42,690 nucleotides of DNA from Bacteroidota bacterium (GTDB lineage: Bacteria > Bacteroidota > Ignavibacteria > Ignavibacteriales > Ignavibacteriaceae), in assembly GCA_022564295.1 (NCBI GenBank), contig JADFLR010000035.1, positions 1 through 42,690 on the forward strand, read 5' to 3'. This document shows, in pieces, positions 1 to 9,418 of the stretch. Positions within the stretch are counted from its first letter, which is position 1. Each line of letters starts with the position of its first letter. The position numbers and the translations under genes were made by a program. The notes beneath the pieces are model-generated. The model had not been told where the DNA came from. It was given only the letters and a program-made list of their open reading frames with translations, and ran no database searches.

Positions 1-293
1 AAGCACTAAAACTGGTGTAATTAAGTGATATCCCACTCCGTTTTTTGTAATGGAAAAGTAATTCACGACCCGAAGTAAATATTTAAGAAAACAAACAAAA
101 GAATATAATTAGAAATGTTAAATATTGTTTAAGCTGAATCATTATACCTGTTCCATATTCGATATTTTTACAGTAAGATTTTAAAAATCAAGTATAAAAA
201 CTATTATTTAGTTAAGTTTATATACAAAAATAATATTAACATAAGATTACGCGAATTATTATCGATATAAAGTGTTAGAATTAAAAATAATTT
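1..293. other. AT-rich gene-free stretch at window start
   Basis: No open reading frame, RNA gene or clear repeat is visible here. The stretch is very AT-rich and lies directly upstream of the histidine kinase, so it presumably holds that gene's promoter, but I could not pick a specific -10/-35 or FCB-type box with confidence. Confidence 0.4.
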
Positions 294-1817
294 ATGATTC
301 AAAAAGATAAAAAAGTTTTATCTCCATCTTCTGAAAGATCAGGGAATAATATACAACAAGCGATAGAATTATTTCCAACAAGCATTTATATATTAGATGA
401 ACGGGGAATTATTATTGAGGTAAATAGCCCGGCTTTAGTATTAACGGGTGGTGAAAGAAAAAAAGTAATCCAAACCAGTTTTATTAATTTAATCGAAGAA
501 AATCAAAGGAGCTATTTTCAAATTATCCTTGATAAATCATTTAAAACAACTGATACCCAAAAGACTGAATTCAGAATTATAGGAAAAGATAATAATTATT
601 TCCACACCCTGGCTTTCGCAAAGCGTGTGGTAGATTTTGAACCTGAAAAAAAATTATGTTCAGTTACTTTAGTTGATTTAACTCATTATAAAATGCAGGA
701 AGAGGTAATAAGAGAAAGTCAGGCAAGATTTGAAAACATGGCAAACACCGCCCCTGTAATGATCTGGATAGCTGATGTAGAAGGGCTTTTTAGTTTCTTG
801 AATAAAGTGTGGCTTGATTTCACCGGCAATGAGATGGGTGACGATTTAGGAATGAATTGGCTAAAAAACGTTCATCCTGAAGACCTTGAAAAATTGCTTG
901 GTCATTATCAGGATGCTTTCAGTTCAAAAACTTCATTTTCATGCGAATTCAGATTTAAGCGGAAAGATGATATATATCGATGGATTATGATTAATGGAAC
1001 CCCGCGGTTTAGCCGGGAAGGCATTTTTATGGGTTTTATTGGATCATGCACAGATATAAGCGAACAGAAAGAAAGTGAAGAAAAAATCCAGAAAATAAAT
1101 ATTGAGCTTGCAGAAATAAACGCAACTAAAGATAAATTTTTCTCAATTATTTCTCATGATTTAAGAAGTCCATTAGCAGGATTAATGCAGATTCTGAGTA
1201 TAATCGCAGATGATTATGATTCTCTTCCAAATGATGAGAAGCAGCAAATGATTACAGACGCAGCTAATGCTTCAAAGAGAACATACTCTCTTATGGAAAA
1301 TCTTCTTGAATGGTCGAGCGTACAAACCGGCAACATTCCTTTTAATCCTCAGGAAATCACAATACTTCCGTTATTAAATAATCTGGAAGCTCTGTACAAT
1401 CAAAATTTAATGAGTAAGGGAATAACGCTCAAAATAAATGTAGAACCTGAAATTTCGGTTTTTGCTGATAAGAAAATGACAGAAACAATTCTTAGAAATC
1501 TAATATCAAACGCAATTAAGTTCACTTACCCGAAAGGAACTGTCTCAGTCTCATCCGAACCGGGTAATGATTTCGTAGTTATAAAGATTATTGATACTGG
1601 TGTTGGAATAAAGACAGAAAAACTGTCTGAATTATTTAAGGTAGATAAAATTCAATCAACCTGGGGAACAGCAATGGAAACAGGTACGGGGCTCGGCTTG
1701 ATTCTTTGTAAAGAATTGGTAGAAAGACAAAATGGTAAAATTTGGGTTGAAAGTAAAGAAGATGAAGGGGCAACTTTTTATTTTACATTACCGGCAGAGA
1801 AGCAATTAACAATATAA
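294..1817 (+). CDS. PAS-PAS sensor histidine kinase
   Basis: Hybrid-less two-component sensor kinase of 507 residues. Two PAS folds occupy roughly residues 20-130 and 145-260; the second ends in the PAC-like stretch GSCTDISEQKE. A short coiled coil (about 258-280) leads to the HisKA dimerisation domain with H-box FFSIISHDLRSPLAGL, the phospho-accepting His being residue 288. The HATPase domain shows an N box (NLISNAIKFTYPKG), a G1 box (DTGVGIK) and a G2 box (GTGLGLILCKELVE). There is no signal peptide or membrane segment, so it is a soluble cytoplasmic sensor; the PAS ligand cannot be told. No response regulator lies next to it (orphan kinase) and the downstream gene is convergent. The start at the first ATG leaves a short N-terminal tail before PAS1. 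Confidence 0.93.
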   Translation: MIQKDKKVLSPSSERSGNNIQQAIELFPTSIYILDERGIIIEVNSPALVLTGGERKKVIQTSFINLIEENQRSYFQIILDKSFKTTDTQKTEFRIIGKDNNYFHTLAFAKRVVDFEPEKKLCSVTLVDLTHYKMQEEVIRESQARFENMANTAPVMIWIADVEGLFSFLNKVWLDFTGNEMGDDLGMNWLKNVHPEDLEKLLGHYQDAFSSKTSFSCEFRFKRKDDIYRWIMINGTPRFSREGIFMGFIGSCTDISEQKESEEKIQKINIELAEINATKDKFFSIISHDLRSPLAGLMQILSIIADDYDSLPNDEKQQMITDAANASKRTYSLMENLLEWSSVQTGNIPFNPQEITILPLLNNLEALYNQNLMSKGITLKINVEPEISVFADKKMTETILRNLISNAIKFTYPKGTVSVSSEPGNDFVVIKIIDTGVGIKTEKLSELFKVDKIQSTWGTAMETGTGLGLILCKELVERQNGKIWVESKEDEGATFYFTLPAEKQLTI

Positions 1818-1873
1818 ATTAGAATTGTGACAGATATTATTGTCCTTATATTCTTTTAGTTAACTTTCCATCA

Positions 1874-1902
1874 AATCCTTCTCTTTTTATTGAAGAAGGA
1901 TT
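1874..1902 (+). terminator. possible terminator hairpin after histidine kinase
   Basis: Nine-base perfect inverted repeat AATCCTTCT (1874-1882) / AGAAGGATT (1894-1902) with an 11-nt loop, between two convergent genes. No strong T-run follows, so it may be a weak or bidirectional terminator. Confidence 0.4.
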
Positions 1903-2033
1903 ATAATGTGTTCCGATATATATTGTAATTTTTTTTTGAATATGTATAGTAAACAATATTTTTGGAAAGACTTGTTTAAAACACTAGTATTGAATTTTGT
2001 ACATGAAACTAATAGCGATTGGGATTGCCCGGT

Positions 2034-3212
2034 TCAAATTGCGGGTTCAAGTAATTTCTCAATTAAATCAACCTTTCGTATCGCATTAATATTCTTATAA
2101 AATTTTAATGACTCATTTAGCCAGAATGTTTTCTGTTCATCATTTTTGAGATCATCGTATAACAGTGCAATTTCGTATGCACTTTCTGCAGAGTTTAACT
2201 TATTCCCTAGCTCTTGGTTTAATCTTAAGCTGATCTGAAAATAACTTTCCGATGTGTTATAACGATTAAGTTTTTGTTCTAATATTCCCATTACTCTATA
2301 AACATCTGCAATTGTTAATTTATCTTCAATATTAATCGCAATATCCATAGCTTTATAACAATATTCTGTAGCATTATTATAATCTTCCAAATACAGCAGG
2401 GCATTTGCCTTACCTAAATAAGATATCGAAAGAATTGTTTTGTAGTTTTCCTTTATAGCAACTGCTATTCCTTTATCGAATTCATTCACCGCTTTTTCAT
2501 ATTCTTCCAACCCCAGGTATAACATACCAATGTTGTGGTTTAATTCTGCTATTCTCTTTCGCTCATTTAATTTTTCAAATGTGTGTAATGCTTTACAGAA
2601 ATGTTCCTTTGACACATCAAGATTTCCACAAATGTTTTCTAGTATCGCGAAAGCCGTTTCTAATTCAGCTTCTAATTTTTCATCAACATTATTTTTCAGC
2701 AAATCAATTCCTTTTAGAAAATGATCTTTAGCCAGTTGCACTTCACCCCTTTCCCCATAAGAAGTCCCATACAAATTCTCACATTTTGCCAGACCGATTT
2801 TATTTTCAAGTTTAGTAAAAACTTCTTTCGCTTTATCAATGAGAGTATTGCTGTTGCTCCAAAACGATTTCCTTAATAAAATATCAGCAATTGCCAAAAG
2901 CGATTCGGCATAATAAAACTCCGAATGATCCCCGCTGGTTGATGTAAGCAGGATTTCTTCAGCCATGTTAAGATTGTCACCTTCAGCCAATATCTTTGCA
3001 ATTCCCAGTTGAAATTTTGAATAATCGTCTCCTTCAAGTTTTTTCTTCGCAAATGTAATCGCGCTATCGATTATCATTCGCTGCTCAATACTGTGACTTG
3101 GAAACGGTTTTTTTTCAAATCCATTTATCACTTCTGAAACTTGCTGATCATTGAAGAATTGCTTCAGCAGCAGATTTATCTTTTCAAGTAATATGTAATT
3201 TAAATTTTGCAT
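2034..3212 (-). CDS. Tetratricopeptide repeat protein
   Basis: A 392-residue all-helical protein made almost entirely of degenerate TPR units (about residues 60-385), recognisable from repeated A-x(3)-Y-x(2)-A patterns such as GMLYLGLEEYEKAVNEFDKG and KANALLYLEDYNNATEYCYK. There is no signal peptide, lipobox or membrane segment, so it is probably a cytoplasmic scaffold binding partner proteins. No kinase, HTH or GGDEF domain is attached, unlike many longer TPR sensors of this phylum. It lies convergent to the histidine kinase and downstream, on the same strand, of the lipoprotein/STAS group. The precise function is unknown. Confidence 0.85.
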   Translation of the reverse strand: MQNLNYILLEKINLLLKQFFNDQQVSEVINGFEKKPFPSHSIEQRMIIDSAITFAKKKLEGDDYSKFQLGIAKILAEGDNLNMAEEILLTSTSGDHSEFYYAESLLAIADILLRKSFWSNSNTLIDKAKEVFTKLENKIGLAKCENLYGTSYGERGEVQLAKDHFLKGIDLLKNNVDEKLEAELETAFAILENICGNLDVSKEHFCKALHTFEKLNERKRIAELNHNIGMLYLGLEEYEKAVNEFDKGIAVAIKENYKTILSISYLGKANALLYLEDYNNATEYCYKAMDIAINIEDKLTIADVYRVMGILEQKLNRYNTSESYFQISLRLNQELGNKLNSAESAYEIALLYDDLKNDEQKTFWLNESLKFYKNINAIRKVDLIEKLLEPAI

Positions 3213-3272
3213 TTATTATAATTCCTTATCCTTCACGATTTAGTAATTTTTCTTTAGACGATGGAACAGATT

Positions 3273-3890
3273 TTACCTGGTGAACCCATATCGTGCACCA
3301 TCGGGAGTATCTTCAGTAGTGGTTGGATCAATTCTGGCTTTCTTTACTTTAATTTTGTGCTTATTGTAATCAACTGTTATCTTATTTTTGGAGGTTTCCA
3401 GCATCTCATTGTTATCTGCAATATAGAAGAAATCAAATGTATCGGGGTCAATATTAGAAACATCAATTCCCTTTATTTCCCAATCAATCGTAATATGCTT
3501 ATACAATGTGTTAGGAGAAGGGGTAATGTTTAAGTATGCATTATCAGGGTCCATTGTGATAGTGAAGAGCCGATCTTCATCATCAGGGAACGAATGCTTT
3601 GCAACTTTAACTTTTGCTTTAATTTCATAATCCCCGAACTCGTGACCGGGACGTAAAATTTTGAATTTAAGCTTTATATGCCCGCCATGTTCACCATTAA
3701 TTAATTTTTCAGCCGAATATTCTGTTTCAACAGAGAAACCCTGACCAAGGTCAGCGGGGAGTTTAACCCAATTTGGGGAAGTTAATGGTTGTGTAAATTC
3801 TGAATCAGGAGATGTTAGGAACGAAGAATCGTCCGCACATCCAATCAAAAGAATTGCAGAAAACAGGAGAGAAGATAATAGTGTTTTCAT
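3273..3890 (-). CDS. Putative lipoprotein, paralogue 1 of a local pair
   Basis: A 205-residue exported lipoprotein of unrecognised family. I start it at the ATG at 3890 because a GGAG ribosome-binding site sits seven bases upstream; an in-frame TTG four codons earlier overlaps that site and is unlikely. Signal peptide with lipobox LIGC (lipidated Cys18, followed by ADD), a short polar linker, then a beta-rich domain (about residues 60-205). It is the same length as the gene at 5151-5768 and almost identical to it over the C-terminal two thirds (FRIL-type segment KFKILRPGHEFGDYEIKAK onward), while the signal peptide and linker differ. The C-terminus is not a T9SS sorting domain. It is probably outer-membrane anchored; function unknown. 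Confidence 0.82.
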   Translation of the reverse strand: MKTLLSSLLFSAILLIGCADDSSFLTSPDSEFTQPLTSPNWVKLPADLGQGFSVETEYSAEKLINGEHGGHIKLKFKILRPGHEFGDYEIKAKVKVAKHSFPDDEDRLFTITMDPDNAYLNITPSPNTLYKHITIDWEIKGIDVSNIDPDTFDFFYIADNNEMLETSKNKITVDYNKHKIKVKKARIDPTTTEDTPDGARYGFTR

Positions 3891-4290
3891 CGTATACTCC
3901 AAAATGTTATGAATATTATAATTACTTAATTAGAAATAGTTTTAAGCATAACATCCATTTTATTTAAGAGCATAAACAGAAATTGTATATTTTTCATTCC
4001 TATTGGAAGTCCGCTTTTGCAATAGAAGTGCCAAAAAGCTGAAAGTTCATTATTGTTTGAATATAGATTGAAAATAAAGGTTTTTGCTATTTTCCAGTAT
4101 ATAAATTTATTTGAAAAGTGTTTTAAATTGAGACAAAATATCACACTGCCGCAACTAATTAGAATTAAAATAATGCTTAAAAAGACTTGTTATTTATTGA
4201 TCGGTAAGATAAAATTTAGATTTTTTGACCCGATGGTAAGCTCACATAATAAAAAAAGGCGAGTGTGTTATTATATTTAAAAGAATTTAT

Positions 4291-4597
4291 TAACTCATGT
4301 TACGCAAAATCTGTTTTTAACTTGCCACGATTTAAAGAGTTTGTGTGAAAATCATATTAAATATAGTGAACTCATCCCCAAACCCTTTCCCTTCAGAATA
4401 GAAGGAGCTTAATTTGAGTCAAACACACACCATTTTAAAAGTCGCTCCTCGTCTTGGCAGATCCGTAGACTTCGTCTCCGAGACGAGCGAAGTCCGACAG
4501 ATCTCTTTAATAGAGGGATTTAGGGTGAGTTTGTTAATTTTAGCATACTCTCTAAAAATCGTGGCAATTAACATATTATATTGCGCAACGTGAGTTA
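4291..4597. mobile_element. MITE-like nested inverted-repeat element
   Basis: Geneless block of about 307 bp whose ends are inverted copies: TAACTCATGTTACGCAA (4291 on) against TAACTCACGTTGCGCAA read inward on the other strand from 4597. A second inverted pair lies inside (GCCACGATTT near 4324-4333 and AAATCGTGGC near 4556-4565), and a third pair of CTCA(T/C)CCC-type arms lies further in. The centre (4459-4504) is a GC-richer hairpin, AGATC...GATCT. No ORF of note is inside. Nested symmetry with no coding capacity fits a miniature inverted-repeat transposable element or a repeat mobilised in trans. The flanks are TA-rich and I cannot assign a target duplication. It sits between the two lipoprotein paralogues. 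Confidence 0.7.
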
Positions 4598-4682
4598 TAA
4601 AGATAAGTTTTACTATAGAAAAGGAGATTGCATTGTTTGTAGGTACGCGGTAAGAATCTAATCGTAAAGATCTTGTTGGAAC

Positions 4683-5081
4683 TTAAGCCGCAAAGCTTTG
4701 AATTGCTTCCTGTCTGGTTTTAAATACCTGAAATAATTTTGTAAAACCGCCGAGTATAAAAATATTATCGGGCAATGCATTCAGTCCGATGATTTTCAAA
4801 TTACCATTGTTAATTTTTAACTTTTTGCTCGCCTGAACCAATATTCCTAAAAAAGAGGACTCAATGAAATCACAATCACTCAAATCAACCAGTATATTAT
4901 TATAACCTTCTGAAATATCTTCATCTAAGATATCTTTAAAATACATTGCTTTTTTAAAGTCGATTTCTTTAGCCGTTATTATTTCAATTAAGATATTTTC
5001 ATGTCGTTCTTTTTTAAAGTTTCCGGAAAAACTCATCATATAATTACCTGAAGAGAAAATATTTGTAGTGATAGATTCCAT
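4683..5081 (-). CDS. STAS-domain protein (anti-sigma factor antagonist-like)
   Basis: A single STAS domain of about 132 residues: ILVDLSDCDFIESSFLGIL is the strand-loop-helix carrying the usual phosphorylatable Ser (canonical DSSGLG, here ESSFLG), followed by KKLKINNGNLKIIGLN and a C-terminal FTKLFQVFKTRQEAI helix. Family members relay signals by binding anti-sigma kinases or partner-switch proteins in the cytoplasm. I prefer the ATG at 5081 because GGAG lies six bases upstream; the ATG at 5093 lacks a ribosome-binding site. No RsbW/SpoIIAB-type kinase or phosphatase is adjacent. It is flanked on the same strand by two paralogous lipoproteins, which may or may not be functionally related. Confidence 0.85.
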   Translation of the reverse strand: MESITTNIFSSGNYMMSFSGNFKKERHENILIEIITAKEIDFKKAMYFKDILDEDISEGYNNILVDLSDCDFIESSFLGILVQASKKLKINNGNLKIIGLNALPDNIFILGGFTKLFQVFKTRQEAIQSFAA

Positions 5082-5150
5082 TACAATCTCCATAAAATGT
5101 TAAAGAGTCCAAATAAATATCTAAACCCTTAATTCATATTTTATAATACA

Positions 5151-5768
5151 TTAGCGAGTGAAGCCATACCTTGCGCCGCCTGGAGTATCTTCAGTAGTAG
5201 TTGGATCAATTACGGCTTTCTTTACTTTAATTTTGTGCTTATTGTAATCAACTGTTATCATATTTTTGGAGGTTTCCAGCATCTCATTGTTATCTGCAAT
5301 ATAGAAGAAATCAAATGTATCAGGGTCAATATCAGAAACATCAATTCCCTTTATTTCCCAATCAATTGTAATATGCTTATACAATGTGTTAGGAGAAGGG
5401 GTAATGTTTAAGTATGCATTATCAGGGTCCATTGTGATAGTGAAGAGCCGATCTTCATCATCAGGGAACGAATGCTTTGCAACTTTAACTTTTGCTTTAA
5501 TTTCATAATCCCCGAACTCGTGACCGGGACGTAAAATTTTGAATTTAAGCTTTATTTCGCCGCCATCTTTACCCAGAATAAGTTTTGAGGCAGAATATTC
5601 AGTTTCAACACCGAAACCCTGACCAAGACCAGAGGGTAGTTTAACCCAGTTTGGGGAATTTGATTGCTGGTTGATCTGAGCATCAGGTGATGTGAGATCG
5701 GATGAGTTATCTGCACATCCAAAAATAATAAGTGCTGTGAACAATGCTGCGACTAAAAGGGTTTTCAT
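5151..5768 (-). CDS. Putative lipoprotein, paralogue 2 of a local pair
   Basis: A 205-residue lipoprotein with the lipidated Cys at position 18 (IIFGC), a polar linker and the same C-terminal domain as the gene at 3273-3890. Strong ribosome-binding site GGAGG just before the ATG. From about residue 70 to the end the two proteins differ at only a handful of positions (for example ARIDPTT against AVIDPTT), and the DNA is nearly identical over more than 300 bases, whereas the first 65 residues are clearly diverged. That points to recent gene conversion or constrained duplication. The family is not recognised; probably an outer-membrane or periplasmic structural or binding protein. Confidence 0.83.
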   Translation of the reverse strand: MKTLLVAALFTALIIFGCADNSSDLTSPDAQINQQSNSPNWVKLPSGLGQGFGVETEYSASKLILGKDGGEIKLKFKILRPGHEFGDYEIKAKVKVAKHSFPDDEDRLFTITMDPDNAYLNITPSPNTLYKHITIDWEIKGIDVSDIDPDTFDFFYIADNNEMLETSKNMITVDYNKHKIKVKKAVIDPTTTEDTPGGARYGFTR

Positions 5769-6151
5769 AAAACCTCCAGGGATTTTAATTTAATAAATTT
5801 ACTATTTTTAGCCACCGTCGGTTTAACCATAGCCAATCGATGTGCCAATTAGGCGTCGGTAAATCTTACTCACTTCTCTAAGCATTAGTTCAACATCAGT
5901 AAATAGTATTCATTCATTTAGAATTTTTTACTGTCGTTTATTGAAAATTGTGTTTCTAATTGAAACAGTTTTGAGTGATGGATCTCTGATTTTATCAAAA
6001 TGGCTACAAACTGATAAAAAACAAACAATGTTGGTTTAAATTGAAAGGCTAATTTACACAAATAAGCAAAAGTATTGGTTCTTAGGGGATGACAGCAACA
6101 AATTTATTGTATAAAATGAGACGAATTAGTTTCAACAGATTTGAAATGAGC
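5769..6151. other. Gene-free intergenic region
   Basis: About 380 AT-rich bases between two minus-strand genes. I see no credible ORF, RNA gene or long inverted repeat; it should contain the promoter of the lipoprotein gene and the terminator of the propeller gene, but neither stands out. Confidence 0.35.
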
Positions 6152-9100
6152 CTATTTTAGCAGTAGCATTTTGCGGATTTTTTTGTGATTTCCAGTGGTT
6201 AAACTGTAATAATATACGCCTGAGCTTATTAGTGAACCATCGAAAATAATTTCATATGTTTTTCCAGTTTCAACAATATTGTTAAATATTTCTGCAATTT
6301 CGGTTCCAACAGCATCAAATATTTTTAATGAAACATGAGTATTATCGTTTACCACAAAGCGTATTTTTGTTTCGGGATTGAATGGGTTTGGATAATTTTG
6401 TTCTAGAATAACATAATCTTGTAAGGTAGGAACATCCACCTCAACAACATCACTGTATTCAAAACTGCCATCATTATCAATTTGTTTTAATCTATAGTAA
6501 TGCTTTCCGTACAGTACATTTTTGTCAACAAATTCATAAGATTTTGGAGAATTGCTGTTGCCGTGTCCTTCAACAAAACCTATCTTCTCCCAAGATTCTT
6601 CACCCGATAAATCGGGTTCAGAATGACCGTTATTCTGAGCGAAGCGAAGAATCTCAAAACCATAATTATTTACTTCAGTTTCTGTTTTCCACAATAATTT
6701 CACTTTTCCATTTTGAAATATGCCTGAAAACGAACTTAATTCAACAGGCAATGGAGATGTTATCAGGGTTGTGTAAACTCCTTTTCCGTGTGTGGCAGCA
6801 GCAAGTGTTCCGTCATTGTCTCTCCAGTCTAACATAACAGTTACTGTATTACCGACAGAACTCACGGCTTCCTGAGTCCATACGGTTGATCCGCCGTTAA
6901 GTGTATTTGTAAAATAAACGCCGATGCTTGTACCGAGGAAATAATGAGATGTCCCACTCACATAAAAAATTGTTGCCCAGCGAACAGATGGTCCTGTTGC
7001 ACCCGAAAGATTTCCTTCTACGTCAGTCCAGCTTGATCCACCATTGGTTGAATACCACAAACTCACCATACTGTAGTTACTGAATACAGCAATAACATAA
7101 TCTGAATTTGTTGGATCTACTGCAAGACAGTTGACATAACCACTTGGTAATCCTGTAGATACATCCGTTACGGTGGGGGATGAGCCGGAGTTCGCTCCAT
7201 CTACTCTTTTAACAACGCCGCTCTTTGTGCCGTAATATAATACATCGGTAGAGGTAGTAGTTGAAATTCCTACGGCACTAACCTGATCACTGCTTATAAT
7301 TGTTGATGATAAACTTGTCCAACCGGACGAAGCTGTCGCTGTCTTAGGATTGCACCGCCAGATACCCGTATTTGTAGATGTTGTTCCACCAGCATAGTAC
7401 ATTAGACTCGAATTATTGGGATCGAGAACAAGAGGATTTACAAAAAGTTGGTTGAGAGCGCTTGATGGTGTAAAATCAGCTAAAAACGTACCAGCCCGTG
7501 TTCTCCTTCTCAGACCACCGATTTGGTAAGCTGTATATATCTTATCATCAGCAGTAGGTGCAACCTCTACAATTGTCCCATCACCGGATTCTACGCTTGT
7601 CCAGCTTGATAAACCTGAGGATGTTCCTAACCATGTTCCGTTATCCTGCGTACCACCCATCAAAGTATCACTATCTGATTCAGGTGCTAAGGATATAGAA
7701 TAAAACTGACTGGTGTTATACCCGGTGTTTAGTGATGTCCAGCTTACTGTGGTTGCGGTAATATCGCTTGTTTTATGTACACCGCCATCACCTCCTGAAT
7801 AATAAATTAAATCACTTCCCGGTAGAAATGCACCAGAATGTAAATCCGGATGATGATTTGCATATAATGTATAGTTATCCGGCCCGGCATATCCACCTAC
7901 TCTATCATAATTGCTAGTTGATGCAAAACCATCTGTAGATGTGTACAAATTTGTGCTGGCAGCGATTACAAAGTCTGTATCATTTGGGCTTACCTGGACA
8001 AACATATCATATCCGTCCTGCGTATCGAAGGGGTCATTTCCTGCAGATCCTCCGATTTCATCTGGTAGATTACCACCCCTGTTTACCCAGCTGCCACCGC
8101 TGCCTGAACCATTGTCGGAAATATAATTGTATTTCCAGAGCTGATGACCGTTTGTGGCTGGGGTAGTGTTTGAAAATTCTATCAAGAAATAAACAATATT
8201 TTCATCCGACGGAGCAATGCCAATCGTTATTCTGCCGAACTGGGTAGTAGGAAAACCAGATACCCCATCAGAAATATTTGTCCATGTTACTCCATCCGGC
8301 GATCTCCAGATTCCTTTATCTGTGTTCTCTGGATATTTAGATATAGCTGCATAGACAACACCGTTCGAAGTTATTTTTACATCGGATATAAAACTGACTA
8401 ACCCGGAACCCAGTTCTGTAGTCCAGTTGGTACCACCGTCGGTACTACGCTGAATAGTGCTTGAAGCCGCAACGTAAATTTCGTCCTGAGAAGAATTAGA
8501 AGGATCAATTACAATATTGTGAACATAATCGAATACCTGATCATAAGATTGAGGAGTGTTTGTGGATGTAGAAGAAATTACGCTCCAGGTAAGACCATTA
8601 TCGGTAGACTTAAAAACTCCATCACCTCTGAAATTACTTACACTACTTCCTGAGGCACTATTTCCAACAGCTTCTCCAGTTCCCGCATACCAAATATCTT
8701 CATTCCCGGATCTTTGATCCTGAACTAAACACGTTACGCTGTGTAATTGGCTGGGCGAAGTCACAGAATTCCACGTACTTCCGTCATCGGTTGAGCGCCA
8801 AATTCCACCTGAAACGCCGCCCGCCAGAATAGTTACATTTGGAGGAGTGCCGGTTCTTTTATCAATCCCCAATGCTCTTGTTCTACCGCCAACATTATTT
8901 GGTCCTCTTGCTGTCCAGGTAAGCGCTGTGGTTTCATCTGAACCGGAATTTTTATTTAGTAATAGATATTCTCTTTTAGGCAGGGTTTTTGCAAATTCCC
9001 GCTCTAAATAAAAAATATTTTTGGGAATCTCATTTGTAACAGGATCTCTTAGCATCATAAATTCTTGTAAAAACCTTGCTCTCGGTTCATCCTTTGTTCC

Positions 9101-9220
9101 AATACTGGCAGGAATTTCATTTTGATTTAAAATCTCGTCACCAGCAGATCTTTGTGAAGGAATAAAAATAAGGTATCCTAATATGGAATTTAGTAGAATT
9201 ATTGCTAAATATTTCTTCAT
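6152..9220 (-). CDS. Secreted BNR/sortilin-like beta-propeller protein with T9SS sorting domain
   Basis: A 1022-residue exported protein. N-terminal signal peptide (hydrophobic LAIILLNSILGYLIFIP), then many Asp-box/BNR-type motifs (STDDGSTWNSV, STDNGLTWSV, STDGGTNWT, STNGGSSWTDV) spread over residues 100-830, giving one or two large beta-propellers like those of sortilin/Vps10 and xyloglucanase-type exo-enzymes. Next comes a fibronectin-like segment (LPVELSSFSG...KLLWKTETEVNNYGFEI, about 840-930), and finally a type IX secretion sorting domain beginning NYPNPFNPETKIRF and ending KKIRKMLLLK. It is predicted to cross the outer membrane by T9SS and be attached to or released from the cell surface. 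No catalytic residues can be assigned, so the substrate is unknown. A 62-bp palindromic insertion interrupts the fibronectin-like part in frame. Confidence 0.9.
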   Translation of the reverse strand: MKKYLAIILLNSILGYLIFIPSQRSAGDEILNQNEIPASIGTKDEPRARFLQEFMMLRDPVTNEIPKNIFYLEREFAKTLPKREYLLLNKNSGSDETTALTWTARGPNNVGGRTRALGIDKRTGTPPNVTILAGGVSGGIWRSTDDGSTWNSVTSPSQLHSVTCLVQDQRSGNEDIWYAGTGEAVGNSASGSSVSNFRGDGVFKSTDNGLTWSVISSTSTNTPQSYDQVFDYVHNIVIDPSNSSQDEIYVAASSTIQRSTDGGTNWTTELGSGLVSFISDVKITSNGVVYAAISKYPENTDKGIWRSPDGVTWTNISDGVSGFPTTQFGRITIGIAPSDENIVYFLIEFSNTTPATNGHQLWKYNYISDNGSGSGGSWVNRGGNLPDEIGGSAGNDPFDTQDGYDMFVQVSPNDTDFVIAASTNLYTSTDGFASTSNYDRVGGYAGPDNYTLYANHHPDLHSGAFLPGSDLIYYSGGDGGVHKTSDITATTVSWTSLNTGYNTSQFYSISLAPESDSDTLMGGTQDNGTWLGTSSGLSSWTSVESGDGTIVEVAPTADDKIYTAYQIGGLRRRTRAGTFLADFTPSSALNQLFVNPLVLDPNNSSLMYYAGGTTSTNTGIWRCNPKTATASSGWTSLSSTIISSDQVSAVGISTTTSTDVLYYGTKSGVVKRVDGANSGSSPTVTDVSTGLPSGYVNCLAVDPTNSDYVIAVFSNYSMVSLWYSTNGGSSWTDVEGNLSGATGPSVRWATIFYVSGTSHYFLGTSIGVYFTNTLNGGSTVWTQEAVSSVGNTVTVMLDWRDNDGTLAAATHGKGVYTTLITSPLPVELSSFSGIFQNGKVKLLWKTETEVNNYGFEILRFAQNNGHSEPDLSGEESWEKIGFVEGHGNSNSPKSYEFVDKNVLYGKHYYRLKQIDNDGSFEYSDVVEVDVPTLQDYVILEQNYPNPFNPETKIRFVVNDNTHVSLKIFDAVGTEIAEIFNNIVETGKTYEIIFDGSLISSGVYYYSLTTGNHKKIRKMLLLK
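6593..6654. repeat. In-frame palindromic repeat inside the propeller gene
   Basis: 62-bp segment bounded by inverted ends AGATTCTTC / GAAGAATCT, with an internal CCCGAT-AA-ATCGGG hairpin and facing TTCAGAAT/ATTCTGAG arms. It is read through in frame as ILRFAQNNGHSEPDLSGEE, a composition unlike the surrounding domain. Sister T9SS proteins usually run from NNYGFEI(E) to WEKIGFV over a few residues, so the insert adds roughly a dozen. It resembles intragenic palindromic elements known from Rickettsia in behaviour, not in sequence. Confidence 0.65.
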
Positions 9221-9418
9221 TTTTTACTCTTTTTACTACCACAAAATAAGTATTTGGTCAATTTCCATACCATTGATCAGCCACTAAATTGTAATATTTT
9301 TTTGGTTTTTTAGCCAATATTTAATGATTTGTGAAGAGAAAATTGTTAGAATTGCTGTAAAATCGACCTGTTTACTCATGAATTTACATTTAGCAGATAT
9401 TATTGTCCAACTAAAAGC

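Noticed and set aside
1906-2100. 64-codon frame after the histidine kinase
   Set aside because: Overlaps the real TPR gene on the other strand, low complexity, no motif.
3926-4280. Two overlapping open frames of about 70 codons on opposite strands
   Set aside because: AT-rich intergenic DNA without ribosome-binding sites or recognisable protein features.
1831-9408. Shared 15-mer CAGATATTATTGTCC at 1831 and 9394
   Set aside because: About one 15-base match is expected by chance in a window of this size and AT bias.
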